From Marinobacterium aestuarii (GTDB taxonomy: Bacteria > Pseudomonadota > Gammaproteobacteria > Pseudomonadales > Balneatricaceae), in contig NZ_CP015839.1 in the NCBI RefSeq assembly GCF_001651805.1, positions 3,224,001 to 3,288,000 of the forward strand: a DNA stretch of 64,000 nt, written 5' to 3'. The notes under the pieces are model-generated. The model worked only from the letters and a program-made list of their open reading frames with translations. It searched no databases and had not been told where the DNA came from. Each line of letters begins with the position of its first letter. Position 1 is the stretch's first letter. Positions 53,403-62,777 of the stretch are shown piece by piece. Position numbers and translations under genes: made by a program.

Positions 53403-54239
53403 CTATTCGCCCACCAGCTGCTTCAACTCCCAGCGACCCTGTTCGGGCGCAATCAGGCTCTGCAACAGCGGCAGCGCATCCTTGAGCTCGCCCGGCAATG
53501 TCCAGGGCGGGTTGATCATAAAGAGGCCGCTGGATGTCATGCCGAAATCCTCGGTATCAGGCCCCAGACCCAGCTCCGCCTGCCACAAATTACGCACACC
53601 GGCGCTTTTGAAGCCCCGTACCATGTCGTCGATGCGCGCCCGCACCACCACCGGATACCAGATCAGGTAAGTGCCGATCGGGAAGCGCTTGTAGCCTTCG
53701 AGCACGACCTTAAGCACCTGCCGGTAATCCCCCTTGTTCTCGTAGGGCGGATCTATCAATACCAGCGCGCGCTTGGAGGGCGGTGGCAACAGCGCCTTGA
53801 GGCTGACAAAGCCATCGCTGCGCTCGACCCGTACCCGGCGATCCGTTGCAAAACGCTCGCTCAGCAGGCGATAGTCGCTGGGGTGCAGTTCAAACAGACG
53901 TAACGCGTCCTGCTTGCGCAGCAACTTCGCCGCCACCTGAGGCGAGCCGGGATAATGCTCCAGATCTCCCTTGGGGTTGATCTGGCGCAGCACCGCCATC
54001 AGCGGCGTCAGGGCATCGGGCAAAGGCTGCCCCCAAAGACGCCCTATACCCTCTTTAAACTCCGCGGTCTTTTTGGCCATGGCAGCGCCCAGGTGATAAC
54101 TACCGGCACCGGCGTGGGTATCCAGATACAGCAGCGGCGTGTCCTTGGAGGTCATGTATTCAAGTGTGCGGGCAAGCACCAGGTGTTTCAGGACATCGGC
54201 ATAATTGCCGGCATGATAAGCGTGACGATAGCTGAGCAT
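53403..54239 (-). CDS. rlmJ: 23S rRNA (adenine2030-N6)-methyltransferase
   Basis: 278 residues from ATG 54239, where the family's MLSYRHAYHAGNYADVLKH start lies; longer in-frame sequence is not part of it. The motif DPPYENKGDY supplies the catalytic DPPY, and DTHAGAGSYHL is the SAM-binding loop. Methylates A2030 of 23S rRNA. Downstream of the universal stress gene in the same direction. Confidence 0.95.
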   Translation of the reverse strand: MLSYRHAYHAGNYADVLKHLVLARTLEYMTSKDTPLLYLDTHAGAGSYHLGAAMAKKTAEFKEGIGRLWGQPLPDALTPLMAVLRQINPKGDLEHYPGSPQVAAKLLRKQDALRLFELHPSDYRLLSERFATDRRVRVERSDGFVSLKALLPPPSKRALVLIDPPYENKGDYRQVLKVVLEGYKRFPIGTYLIWYPVVVRARIDDMVRGFKSAGVRNLWQAELGLGPDTEDFGMTSSGLFMINPPWTLPGELKDALPLLQSLIAPEQGRWELKQLVGE

Positions 54240-54315
54240 CGGCGTTCCGGAGGCGTTAAAAGACGGGGGGCGCCAGCATACGCCGTCCCCCCGGGGGATT
54301 CCACTGTAAAACGGC

Positions 54316-54807
54316 CTAGTCTGCCGGCAGGGGCACAATCAGTACCGGGCGATCACTGTGCTGCATCACGCGCTGGGCGCTGGACCCCATAAACATCTTC
54401 GCCAGCGCCGAATGGGTGCGCGTGCCCATGACAATCATGTCGACATCCATCTGCCGGGCCGTTGCGAGAATTTTCTCTTCGACATTGCCCTTTTCGATCA
54501 GCACCAGGGGTTTGCTGAGCACCTCGGCCTTACCCGCGGGCAACTCATCAACCCAGAAGCGCTCCACCCGCTCGGTCATCTTGTTTCTGAGATCTTCAAT
54601 GCCGGTTTTGCGCAACTGCGCCAGCACCTCGGGCTCAAAGTGGGTGTCGATCAGCGCCTCGGTTGACGGGCTCAGCACCTCCACCACATGTAAAAAAGTG
54701 ATAGTGGCACCATGCTCAATGGCCAGCTTCACCGCCATGCGCAGTGCCGGCACCGAGTTTTCGCCCAGGTCCGACGCATACAGAATTTGCTTGATATCAG
54801 GCAGCAT
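54316..54807 (-). CDS. Universal stress protein, UspA family
   Basis: 163 residues. UspA fold with IKQILYASDLGENSVPALRMAVKLA at the start and the ATP-binding-type motif VMGTRTHSALAKMFMGSSAQRVMQHSDRPVLIV (G-2x-G-9x-G-S/T pattern). Stress-induced nucleotide-binding protein. Probably its own promoter; rlmJ follows after 76 bases. Confidence 0.92.
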   Translation of the reverse strand: MLPDIKQILYASDLGENSVPALRMAVKLAIEHGATITFLHVVEVLSPSTEALIDTHFEPEVLAQLRKTGIEDLRNKMTERVERFWVDELPAGKAEVLSKPLVLIEKGNVEEKILATARQMDVDMIVMGTRTHSALAKMFMGSSAQRVMQHSDRPVLIVPLPAD

Positions 54808-54908
54808 GATTCATGTCTCCTTTCGTCCTTCAGTTATAAGAGCCGCAGCGACAACTAAGAACCACGGCGCCTTTCACTTCAACCACCAACTCATTTCAAT
54901 CCCCAGGA

Positions 54909-55223
54909 TCAATACTGCGTATCCGGTATCTGCACCACCAGCCCATCCAGCCGCGGCCCTACTTCGAGTTGACAACTTAGGCGGCTGTTGGGCTTGCGCT
55001 CCGCGGCCACGAGTTCGAGCATTTCGAGTTCCGCCTCGTCAGGCTCATCCACCGCACCGGACACCACATAGACATGGCAGGTTGCGCAGCTGCATCCTCC
55101 GCCGCACTGGGCAACTATGCCTTCGATGCCCTTGTCTATCGCACCCTCCATCACGCTCCAGCCATCGGGTACAACCAGCTCCTGACGCTGTCCACCCGGT
55201 TCGATGTAGGTAATCTTCGCCAT
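54909..55223 (-). CDS. 2Fe-2S ferredoxin, adrenodoxin type
   Basis: 104 residues from ATG 55223 (AAGGGG six bases upstream; the in-frame ATG at 55229 is too close). Cluster ligands: C40, C46 and C49 (C-x5-C-x2-C; an extra C44 lies between) and the later SCQL Cys near 86. Vertebrate-type ferredoxin that carries electrons to P450s, dioxygenases or Fe-S assembly. No partner oxidoreductase nearby. Confidence 0.92.
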   Translation of the reverse strand: MAKITYIEPGGQRQELVVPDGWSVMEGAIDKGIEGIVAQCGGGCSCATCHVYVVSGAVDEPDEAELEMLELVAAERKPNSRLSCQLEVGPRLDGLVVQIPDTQY

Positions 55224-55364
55224 TGCCATCCCCTTGCCTGCCGATATACCTAGTGTAGCCAGTGCAGGACACAGACGCGGCCATTCAAGCGACAACGGCC
55301 AGGGAATTGGCAACAAAATGACATCCGGCGTTGCACCGCTCAAGCGCTTGCCTTAATATCCACC

Positions 55365-55530
55365 CCGCTCTTGGGGGAGTAATCTTCCGGTCGGCCGCGC
55401 CGACCAGAGTGGCTGTCAACATACTTGGGCCCCATGCCCATGGCAGTCACGTCCTGCGGGATTGATGAGACCTGAGACACGACAAGCTGCTCCTGGCGGG
55501 CCGGCTTGCTGTGTCTTGGTATTTTCAATT
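55365..55530 (+). ncRNA. yybP-ykoY-type manganese riboswitch
   Basis: Key conserved blocks in order: GGGGGAGTA (55373-55381), GTCAACATACT (55415-55425) and GAGACCTGAGACACGACAAG (about 55467-55486), with a GC-rich hairpin CGGTCGGC-CGC-GCCGACC between the first two. These are the characteristic segments of this Mn2+-sensing RNA. It lies directly before an UPF0016 manganese exporter gene, a known target class. Boundaries are approximate. Confidence 0.75.
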
Positions 55531-55553
55531 CAAGCCCGCCCAGGAACATGCCC

Positions 55554-56114
55554 ATGGAAGCCCTGCTAGCCTCTGCCTCTGCCGTTGCCATCGCCGAGAT
55601 CGGTGACAAAACCCAGCTCCTGTCGCTTTTTCTCGCCTCGCGCTTTGTTCAGCGCAACGCCATCATTGCCGGTATTTTGCTCGCGACCCTGCTCAATCAC
55701 GCCCTCTCCGCCTGGCTCGGCGTCTGGGTTGCCCACTGGATTCCCGCCACCTGGCTGCCCTGGATCATTGGGCTGAGTTTTATCGCCGTCGGCCTCTGGG
55801 TACTGATCCCTGACAAGGAAGACGACGAAAATGCCGGCGTGCTGCGCTTCGGCGCCTTTATCGCCACCTGCGTGCTGTTCTTTATTGCCGAAATTGGCGA
55901 CAAGACCCAGATAGCCACCGTCATACTGGCGGCACGTTTTGACGATGCCACCCTCTGGGTCATCATCGGCACGACCCTGGGCATGATGCTGGCCAATGTA
56001 CCTGTGGTGTACGCCGGCGCCTGGCTGATGCAGCGCCTGCCGCTGGTCTGGGCCCGGCGCGGCGCCTGCGTGCTATTTGCAGGCCTTGGTATCGCGGCCA
56101 TACTGATGCAGTAG
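55554..56114 (+). CDS. mneA: TMEM165/GDT1 family (UPF0016) manganese exporter, MneA-like
   Basis: 186 residues from ATG 55554 (AGGA eight bases upstream; ATG 55548 lies closer). Six hydrophobic helices in two repeats, each starting with the family signature E-x-G-D-K-T: AEIGDKTQLL near residue 15 and AEIGDKTQIA near 112. Exports Mn2+ (Ca2+ in eukaryotes). The riboswitch-like leader supports manganese as the signal and substrate. Confidence 0.9.
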   Translation: MEALLASASAVAIAEIGDKTQLLSLFLASRFVQRNAIIAGILLATLLNHALSAWLGVWVAHWIPATWLPWIIGLSFIAVGLWVLIPDKEDDENAGVLRFGAFIATCVLFFIAEIGDKTQIATVILAARFDDATLWVIIGTTLGMMLANVPVVYAGAWLMQRLPLVWARRGACVLFAGLGIAAILMQ

Positions 56115-56320
56115 CATCCTTGCCCCGGCGAATCCCTGCCCGGATGTGAAACCGACAGATCCGGGCAATAATTTACGAACAAAACATAAAAATTAACAAA
56201 AAAACGTAACAAACACCCACCAGATACTTGTTATTTAATTAAATTTACGTAAATTAACACAACTAAGATTCATCCTGGTCTACGACCGTTGATCGGTAAC
56301 CCTAATAAGAGGAGCCCGAG

Positions 56321-57988
56321 ATGGCCAACATCTCAGATTCTGACGCCTGGAAATTTCTGCAACAGCACGCCGGCGACATTGGCGACGTTCACCTGCGCGA
56401 TCTGTTCGAACAGGATCCGAACCGTTACGAAAAATATTCGATTCGAGTGCAGAATATCCTGCTGGATTACTCCAAAAATCCGGTCACGGACGAAACCATG
56501 AAAGGCCTGCTGGATCTGGCCAAAGCCGCCGGCGTTGAAAACTGGCGCGAGCGCATGTTCCACGGCGACCGTATCAACTCCACCGAAAACCGCGCCGTAC
56601 TGCATACAGCCCTGCGCAACCGCACCAATACACCGGTATACCTCGATGGCGAAAATGTCATGGAGGTGGTCAACCACGAACTCGGCCGCATGAAAGTCTT
56701 TGTCGATTCGGTTCGCAAGGGCGAGTGGCGTGGCTATTCCGGCAAGCGCATCACCGACGTGGTCAACATCGGTGTCGGCGGTTCGGATCTGGGTCCGCGC
56801 ATGGTGACCCAGGCGCTGCGGCGCTATGCCGATGACCGCATCAAGGTACATTTCGTCTCCAACGTCGACGGCGTTGAAATTGCCAACGTGCTGCGCCCGC
56901 TCAACCCCGAGCGCGTCATGTTTGTGGTGGCCTCCAAGACCTTCACCACCAGCGAAACCATGACCAACGCCCAGACCGCACGTAACTGGCTGATGTCCTC
57001 CGCCTTTGACGAGCGTGCGGTGGGCAGCCACTTCGTGGCCGTATCCACTAACCACGAGGCGGTGAAAGCCTTTGGTATCAAGCGTGAGAACACCTTCCAG
57101 ATGTGGGACTGGGTCGGCGGTCGTTATTCACTGTGGTCCGTGATCGGCCTGCCCATCGCCCTGTGTCTGGGCTTCAAACAGTTCGAACAACTGTTGACCG
57201 GCGCGCACGAAATGGACATCCATTTCCGGGATGCGCCCATGGAGAAAAACGCACCGGTCCTGCTGGCACTGGTTGGCCTGTGGAACAGCACCTTCCTGGG
57301 CCGTCAGTCCCAGGCGATTCTGCCCTACGACTGGCCTCTGGCGCGCTTCGCCGCCTACCTGCAGCAGGCCGATATGGAAAGTAACGGCAAATCGGTCGAC
57401 CATGAAGGCAACCAGGTTCCCTACAGCACCGGTTCCATCATCTGGGGCTCCCTGGGCATCGACGGTCAGCACGCCTTCTATCAGTATCTGCACCAGAGCA
57501 AGACCGTGGTGCCGGCCGACTTCATCGGCTCGATTGAAAGCAGCACGCCAGTGCGAGGCCACCATGAAAACCTCATGGCCAATTTTTTCGCCCAGACCGA
57601 AGCCCTGATGAACGGCATCGACGAAGGCGAAGTGCGCCGCGACCTGGAAGCCAAGGGCATGAAGCCCGACGCCATCAATGCGCTGATTCCCCACAAGGTG
57701 CACGCCGGCGATCGTCCGACCAACACCCTGCTGCTGGAACGCCTTGATCCGCGCACCCTGGGCGCGCTTATTGCGCTGTACGAACACAAGATTTTTGTGC
57801 AGGGCGTGATCTGGGATATCTGTTCCTTTGACCAGTGGGGCGTCGAGCTTGGCAAGACCCTGGCCAAGCAGATACTGCCGGAGCTGACCGGCGGTTCCGT
57901 ATCGGACAAACATGACAGTTCGACCCGGCACCTGATCGAGTACTTCAACGAACAGCGTCGCAAGACGGCCGAAGCAGCAGGACGCTAA
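56321..57988 (+). CDS. pgi: Glucose-6-phosphate isomerase
   Basis: 555 residues, near the usual 549. Motifs: GVGGSDLGP near 150, HFVSNVDG, SKTFTTSETM near 208, GGRYSLWSVIGLP near 270 and the C-terminal QWGVELGK (family signature). Interconverts glucose-6-P and fructose-6-P. AAGAGGAGC precedes the start; the upstream 56190-56270 stretch is AT-rich and likely carries the promoter. Followed by mgsA after 28 bases. Confidence 0.97.
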   Translation: MANISDSDAWKFLQQHAGDIGDVHLRDLFEQDPNRYEKYSIRVQNILLDYSKNPVTDETMKGLLDLAKAAGVENWRERMFHGDRINSTENRAVLHTALRNRTNTPVYLDGENVMEVVNHELGRMKVFVDSVRKGEWRGYSGKRITDVVNIGVGGSDLGPRMVTQALRRYADDRIKVHFVSNVDGVEIANVLRPLNPERVMFVVASKTFTTSETMTNAQTARNWLMSSAFDERAVGSHFVAVSTNHEAVKAFGIKRENTFQMWDWVGGRYSLWSVIGLPIALCLGFKQFEQLLTGAHEMDIHFRDAPMEKNAPVLLALVGLWNSTFLGRQSQAILPYDWPLARFAAYLQQADMESNGKSVDHEGNQVPYSTGSIIWGSLGIDGQHAFYQYLHQSKTVVPADFIGSIESSTPVRGHHENLMANFFAQTEALMNGIDEGEVRRDLEAKGMKPDAINALIPHKVHAGDRPTNTLLLERLDPRTLGALIALYEHKIFVQGVIWDICSFDQWGVELGKTLAKQILPELTGGSVSDKHDSSTRHLIEYFNEQRRKTAEAAGR

Positions 57989-58016
57989 GGCAGCCCTCAA
58001 CCCCGAAGGAGATCCG

Positions 58017-58475
58017 ATGCAGCAGAAAGTGATTCAGATGCCGGCCCGCAAGCGCATTGCGCTGATTGCCCACGACAATATGAAACACGAGTTGATTGAC
58101 TGGTCACGCCAGAATCTGCAGCAACTGAGCCAGCACCAGCTGTTTGCCACCGGCACCACCGGCCATATGCTGGAACAGGAATTGCAGCTGCAGATCAACA
58201 AACTGATCAGTGGCCCCCTGGGCGGTGATCAGCAGATCGGCGCCATGCTGGTTGACCAGCAGATCGACATGGTGATCTTCTTCTGGGACCCGTTCGAGCC
58301 CATGCCCCATGACCCGGACGTCAAGGCGCTGCTGCGCATTGCCGCTGTCTGGAATGTGCCTGTGGCCTGCAACCGCAGCACCGCGGACTTTGTGATCGGC
58401 TCAGCACTGATGAACCAGAGCCACGAATACCGGGTGCCGGACTACGATGCGTACATCAAGCAACGCATAGGCTAA
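58017..58475 (+). CDS. mgsA: Methylglyoxal synthase
   Basis: 152 residues, same length as in E. coli. Phosphate-binding GTTGHML, GPLGGDQQIGA with the catalytic Asp, and the FWDPFEPMPHDPDVKALLRIA block. Converts dihydroxyacetone phosphate to methylglyoxal and phosphate as an overflow route when sugar phosphates build up. Co-transcribed with pgi by spacing, a sensible link. Confidence 0.96.
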   Translation: MQQKVIQMPARKRIALIAHDNMKHELIDWSRQNLQQLSQHQLFATGTTGHMLEQELQLQINKLISGPLGGDQQIGAMLVDQQIDMVIFFWDPFEPMPHDPDVKALLRIAAVWNVPVACNRSTADFVIGSALMNQSHEYRVPDYDAYIKQRIG

Positions 58476-58516
58476 CGCTCAAGTTCACTGCTCACCGCCT
58501 GAAAAGCCGGTAGCCC

Positions 58517-59776
58517 TCAGGGCTGTCGGCTTTCCTCCTTGCCCTGCCCTCCTTCCTCCTGCACCGCCCGATACAACTCATCCGAGCTGTACTGCGAGCC
58601 TGGCTGTGGCACAAAGCGAGGTTTGCTCAGCGCCATACCGCGCCGCGCACTCTGGTACAGACTGAACAGTGCCAGCATCAAGGCCACCGCGCCGTTAAAC
58701 ACAAAGAGCCCCGAAGGCCCCAGGGCCGACATGGCGGTACCACTGAGAAAAGGTCCAACGATAGCGCCAATACCAAAGCCTGCCAGCAAGGCCCCGGCGG
58801 TTTGCATGCGCCGCCCAGGGTCACCCCAGTCATTGGCATGGGCGCCGGCCAGGGAGTAGAGCGTAAAGGCCAGACAGCCGTAGCTGAAACTGCCGAGCAA
58901 CAGCCACTTGACCTCCACTTGCTGCATCACCAGCCAGGCCAGTGCCCCACAGCACAGCGTAGTGCCCACGGATGCCAGGGCAATCACCTTGCGCCGCTCG
59001 ATACGATCCGACAGGCGCCCCAGCGGTATCTGCAGCACCAGGCCACCCAGAATGCCACAGGCCAGAAAGAGTGCGATTTCATCGGCCGAGAGCCCCGCAT
59101 CCTGGGCCGACAGTGGCCCCATGGTATAGAAGGACGCATTGATCAGGCCGGCGGCCATGGCGCCGAAAAACCCCACCGGGGATGCCTTGAGCACCGGTGA
59201 AATACGCAGTGGCCCGGGCGGTTCCGGCAAGGGCGCCGTGGTGCGGGTCAGCAGCACCGGAATCAGCGATACCGAGAAGGTAATGGACGCCAGCAAAAAG
59301 AGCCGGTAGCCCCCCGGGTCATCCAGCATCAGCAGCAGCTGCGCCGAGCCCGCCCCCAGATAGTTGATAATCATGTAGATCGACAGTACGGCGCCGCGGT
59401 TGTGATCCTCGGCCCTGGCATTGAGCCAGCTCTCGGTCACCACTATAAGTCCTGCCATGCTGAAGCCCGCGATCAGACGCAGTACAAACCAGAGCGTGGG
59501 CGACACCACCAGCATGTGCAGCAGCGGCGTAATGGAGATCAGCGACGCAAAGACCCCAAAGGCGCGGATATGACCCACTTTGTTGACCACGCCGGCCGCA
59601 TAGCGGGCACCCAGAAACAGGCCGATAAAATAACTGCCCATGACAAGGCCGATCAGCTCGGTGGGGAAACCCTCCAGCCGGGTACGCAGGCTGAGCAGAG
59701 TGGTAAACATACCGTTGGCCAGCAACAGCAACCCATAGCTGGCCAGCAGTGCGGTCAGCTGACGAATAGGCCCCAT
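58517..59776 (-). CDS. MFS transporter, YcaD-like
   Basis: 419 residues, twelve hydrophobic helices. LGARYAAGVVNKVGHIRAFG between helices 2 and 3 and LGRLSDRIERRKVI between 8 and 9 are the two MFS loop motifs. Similar to YcaD/YfkF-type carriers of unknown substrate. C-terminal 35 residues are hydrophilic and Glu/Gln-rich. Convergent with mgsA. Confidence 0.87.
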   Translation of the reverse strand: MGPIRQLTALLASYGLLLLANGMFTTLLSLRTRLEGFPTELIGLVMGSYFIGLFLGARYAAGVVNKVGHIRAFGVFASLISITPLLHMLVVSPTLWFVLRLIAGFSMAGLIVVTESWLNARAEDHNRGAVLSIYMIINYLGAGSAQLLLMLDDPGGYRLFLLASITFSVSLIPVLLTRTTAPLPEPPGPLRISPVLKASPVGFFGAMAAGLINASFYTMGPLSAQDAGLSADEIALFLACGILGGLVLQIPLGRLSDRIERRKVIALASVGTTLCCGALAWLVMQQVEVKWLLLGSFSYGCLAFTLYSLAGAHANDWGDPGRRMQTAGALLAGFGIGAIVGPFLSGTAMSALGPSGLFVFNGAVALMLALFSLYQSARRGMALSKPRFVPQPGSQYSSDELYRAVQEEGGQGKEESRQP

Positions 59777-59908
59777 TAATCAATCATCCCTGGTCTGCAT
59801 TAAAAGATACGGCACCCCTTTGGTGCACCGGTATCTTGGCCCGTTAAGCTGTGGGGCGCCAGCGTGACAAACGACTAATAGCGCACTAATTGCGCCAGCA
59901 GGACGCAA

Positions 59909-59936
59909 AACGCCCGGGCATTGCTGCCCGGGCGTT
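59909..59936. terminator. Terminator after the NhaC gene
   Basis: AACGCCCGGGCA, loop TTGC, TGCCCGGGCGTT: a 12-bp perfect stem. It lies between the NhaC-family stop (59964) and the MFS gene, both minus strand. The T-run is short. Confidence 0.7.
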
Positions 59937-59963
59937 GTTCTTCTAACCCCATTCAGCCTCGGC

Positions 59964-61448
59964 TCAGAGCATAAAGCCCAGCACCAGGAAACCGAACGCT
60001 GAAATCACACCGCCGAGCATCGCATAGGGCAGCTGGGTAATGGCGTGACTCATGGGACTGATGCCACAGGCCTTGGCCGAGAGTACCGTTGAGTCGCCAT
60101 AAAAGCAGGCATGGGAGCCAAAGGCCGAGGCCGAAATCATGGCGCCCACCACCAGCGGAATATCAGCATTCACCGCCAGTGCCAGCGGCAGGATGATTGG
60201 CATGCCGACCACGAAGATGCCCCAGAAGGACGCCGTGGCAAAGGCCAGCGCCGCCATGACCACGAAGGCCACCATGGGCAGCATCTGCGACGTCATGAAG
60301 GCCGTGGTGGCATTGATCACGTATTCAGTGGTGCCCAGGGTATCGTTGATCTCGGCCAGCATAAAGCCGCAGAACAGGGTTCCCAGCGGCATGATCATGC
60401 CGACAAAGCCCTTCAGAATGCCATCAAACATCTGCCCCATGCTCAGCAGGCGCTGCACGCCAAAAAAGGCCAGGGTAACAAAGATCGATGCCATGGCACC
60501 GGACATGATGTCGATATCAAAGTACCAGGTGAAGAAAATCAGCGAGGCGATGGGGACGAAGAAATTCAGCGTATTGGATTTTTCCACACCGCCGACCAGC
60601 TCAACGTTATGGGGCTTATCCTCCTCGCTCAGCACTTCACCGCTGCTTTCGGCACGCAGCTCTGCAGCCTTCATCCGACCCAGCAACGGCAGCTTGCCGC
60701 TGATGGCCAGTATCACCACCGCAAGACAAACCCAGGCATAGAGCATGTAGGGAATGGAGTTGATGAACAGATCAATACCCTGACCTTCGGCTGCGACATT
60801 GTTTTCTTCCAGCAGGCCGGAAAAGAACACCGCCCAGGTCGAGAACGGCAGGATAATGCACACCGGCGCTGCCGTGGAGTCGACCACATAGGCGAGGAAC
60901 TCGCGCGAGGTTTTGACCCTATCCGTGGCCTTGCGCATGGAGGCGCCAATAGTGAGCGCATTGAGGTAATCATCGATAAAGATCACCAGGCCCAGTGCCA
61001 TGGTAGAAAACAGCGTGCCCTTTTTGGTATGCACCTTGGTGATCAGCCAGCGGCCGAAGGCTTCGGCGCCGCCCCCCATGGTCACCAGGGCAATCATGCT
61101 GCCCATCAGGCCACAGGCGATAAAGATCCAGGCCACCGTCTCGTTCATGAAGACATCAAGAAAGGTGGTCCCCAGCGCCGGAATGAAGTCCGCCACCGAA
61201 TTGGTCATCACCAGGCCCACCAGCACACCAATGAACAGCGATTCGATGGTGCGTTTGGTATAGAGCGCCGTGACAACCACCACGACCGTCGGCAACAGAC
61301 TGAGCATGCCAAAGCCGCCGTCGGCACCATAGGTGTGATAGCAGTAGAGCGCAAAGGCGATCACGGCCAGCGCGATGGCACCAACGGCTATGGTCTGACT
61401 GGGTCGCGCAGGTTCAAGATTCATGCTCGTGTCAGTGGAAGTACTCAT
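59964..61448 (-). CDS. NhaC-family Na+/H+ antiporter or amino-acid exchanger
   Basis: 494 residues, about twelve helices. Conserved GLVIFIDDYLNALTIG with paired Asp, VDSTAAPVCIILPFSTWA, and the SASAFGSHACFYGDSTVLSA block are typical of the NhaC family (antiporters and malate/lactate- or polyamine-related exchangers). It follows agmatine deiminase in the same direction after about 100 bases, so import or exchange of agmatine, putrescine or a related compound is possible (inference). Confidence 0.87.
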   Translation of the reverse strand: MSTSTDTSMNLEPARPSQTIAVGAIALAVIAFALYCYHTYGADGGFGMLSLLPTVVVVVTALYTKRTIESLFIGVLVGLVMTNSVADFIPALGTTFLDVFMNETVAWIFIACGLMGSMIALVTMGGGAEAFGRWLITKVHTKKGTLFSTMALGLVIFIDDYLNALTIGASMRKATDRVKTSREFLAYVVDSTAAPVCIILPFSTWAVFFSGLLEENNVAAEGQGIDLFINSIPYMLYAWVCLAVVILAISGKLPLLGRMKAAELRAESSGEVLSEEDKPHNVELVGGVEKSNTLNFFVPIASLIFFTWYFDIDIMSGAMASIFVTLAFFGVQRLLSMGQMFDGILKGFVGMIMPLGTLFCGFMLAEINDTLGTTEYVINATTAFMTSQMLPMVAFVVMAALAFATASFWGIFVVGMPIILPLALAVNADIPLVVGAMISASAFGSHACFYGDSTVLSAKACGISPMSHAITQLPYAMLGGVISAFGFLVLGFML

Positions 61449-61547
61449 GGGTATCCCTCGTTATACTTGTATTTCGCCGCAACGGGAACGCGACATCAGC
61501 CTCCCCGGGAGACTGGCGTCGACTTATTGCAACGTTGATCAGAAGCG

Positions 61548-62645
61548 TTAGGTGCTGGGCTGCTGCTGGGTAATGCAGTGAATATTGCCGCCGCCGAGCA
61601 GAATTTCCCGCGCGTCGACGCCAATGATCTCGCGTTCGGGGAAAAGCCCCTGCAGGATTTCACGGGCCTGGCCATCCAGGGCCTTGTCCAGCAGCGGAAA
61701 CACCACCACTGAATTGCCGATATAGAAATTGATGTAGGAGCCGGCCATGCGCTCACCTTCAGTACGCGGGTGACTGCCCTCGCACAGATCCACGCCCACG
61801 GCTTCGTCGGCGCTCATGTACAGGGGGCCAGGCTGGGGCAACTTGTGTACTTCAAGCTTGCGCCCCCTGGCATCGGTGGCCTGGCTCAATACGTCCAGAG
61901 CCGCACGGGAGATGGCGTACTGCGGATCGGCCGGATCATCGCACCAGTGCAGCGCCACCACACCCGGGCGCACGAAGCAGGCGATGTTGTCGACATGACC
62001 GTTGGTCTCGTCATTGAAGGTGCCACTATCCAGCCAGATGACCTTTGAGATATTCAGGTATTCATCCAGCTGCGCTTCGATCTGGCCACGGCTCAGATGC
62101 GGATTGCGGTTGGCATTGAGCAGGCATTCTTCGGTGGTCAGCAGCGTGCCCTCGCCATCCACATGGATGGCGCCGCCTTCCAGCACAAAGGGCGCCCGAA
62201 AACGTCGGTCGCCGTTGATCTCGCATACCTTGCGGGCGACGCGATCATCCAGATCCCAGGGAAAGTAAAGGCCGCCATTGAGGCCGCCCCAGGCATTAAA
62301 ATGCCAGTCGACACCGGCGCGCTCGCCGGCAGCGTTGATCACAAAGCTCGGGCCCATGTCCCGCATCCAGGCATCGTTGGAGCTGATCTCGACCACACGG
62401 ATGTGCGGCGCCAGCATGGCACGGGCATTTTCGTACTGGCCATCGTTTACGCCCACAAACACCGTTTCGCTGCGGGAAATGGCCTCGGCCACGGCAGCAA
62501 AAGCGCGCTGGGCGGGCTTGGCGCCCAGACGCCAGACATCACCGCGCTGGGGCCAGAGCATCCAGCAGGCATCATGGGGTTCAAACTCGCCCGGCATCCG
62601 GAAACCCAGGGCTTTGGGGCTGGGGTTATTATTAGCGTCACTCAT
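61548..62645 (-). CDS. aguA: Agmatine deiminase
   Basis: 365 residues from ATG 62645. Active-site Cys in [11 protein letters not shown] near the C-terminus, the [19 protein letters not shown] start, [13 protein letters not shown] and the [14 protein letters not shown] His/Glu block. Converts agmatine to N-carbamoylputrescine and ammonia. Between an NhaC-type carrier and a class III aminotransferase, which suggests an agmatine-putrescine breakdown set; no aguB was found in the window. Confidence 0.94.
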   Translation of the reverse strand: MSDANNNPSPKALGFRMPGEFEPHDACWMLWPQRGDVWRLGAKPAQRAFAAVAEAISRSETVFVGVNDGQYENARAMLAPHIRVVEISSNDAWMRDMGPSFVINAAGERAGVDWHFNAWGGLNGGLYFPWDLDDRVARKVCEINGDRRFRAPFVLEGGAIHVDGEGTLLTTEECLLNANRNPHLSRGQIEAQLDEYLNISKVIWLDSGTFNDETNGHVDNIACFVRPGVVALHWCDDPADPQYAISRAALDVLSQATDARGRKLEVHKLPQPGPLYMSADEAVGVDLCEGSHPRTEGERMAGSYINFYIGNSVVVFPLLDKALDGQAREILQGLFPEREIIGVDAREILLGGGNIHCITQQQPST

Positions 62646-62684
62646 GGAAGGCAACCTGTTTTCTTTAACTATAGATGTAGGAGC

Positions 62685-62745
62685 CTTTCGGACTTAACAC
62701 TGATCTACGATCGGCTAAGCCCGACAGGCTCCGGCAAGCCGGGCG
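62685..62745 (-). repeat. Short derivative of the conserved-loop repeat, C3
   Basis: On the minus strand GAGCCTGTCGGGCTTAGCC, then GATCGTAG, then ATCAGTGTTAAGTCCGA: the two ends of copy C2 joined at GTAG, without the stem and loop. Lies between the aminotransferase and aguA genes. Confidence 0.65.
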
Positions 62746-62777
62746 AACACGCGCCCAGCCGGCAAAGGACCAGGCTC

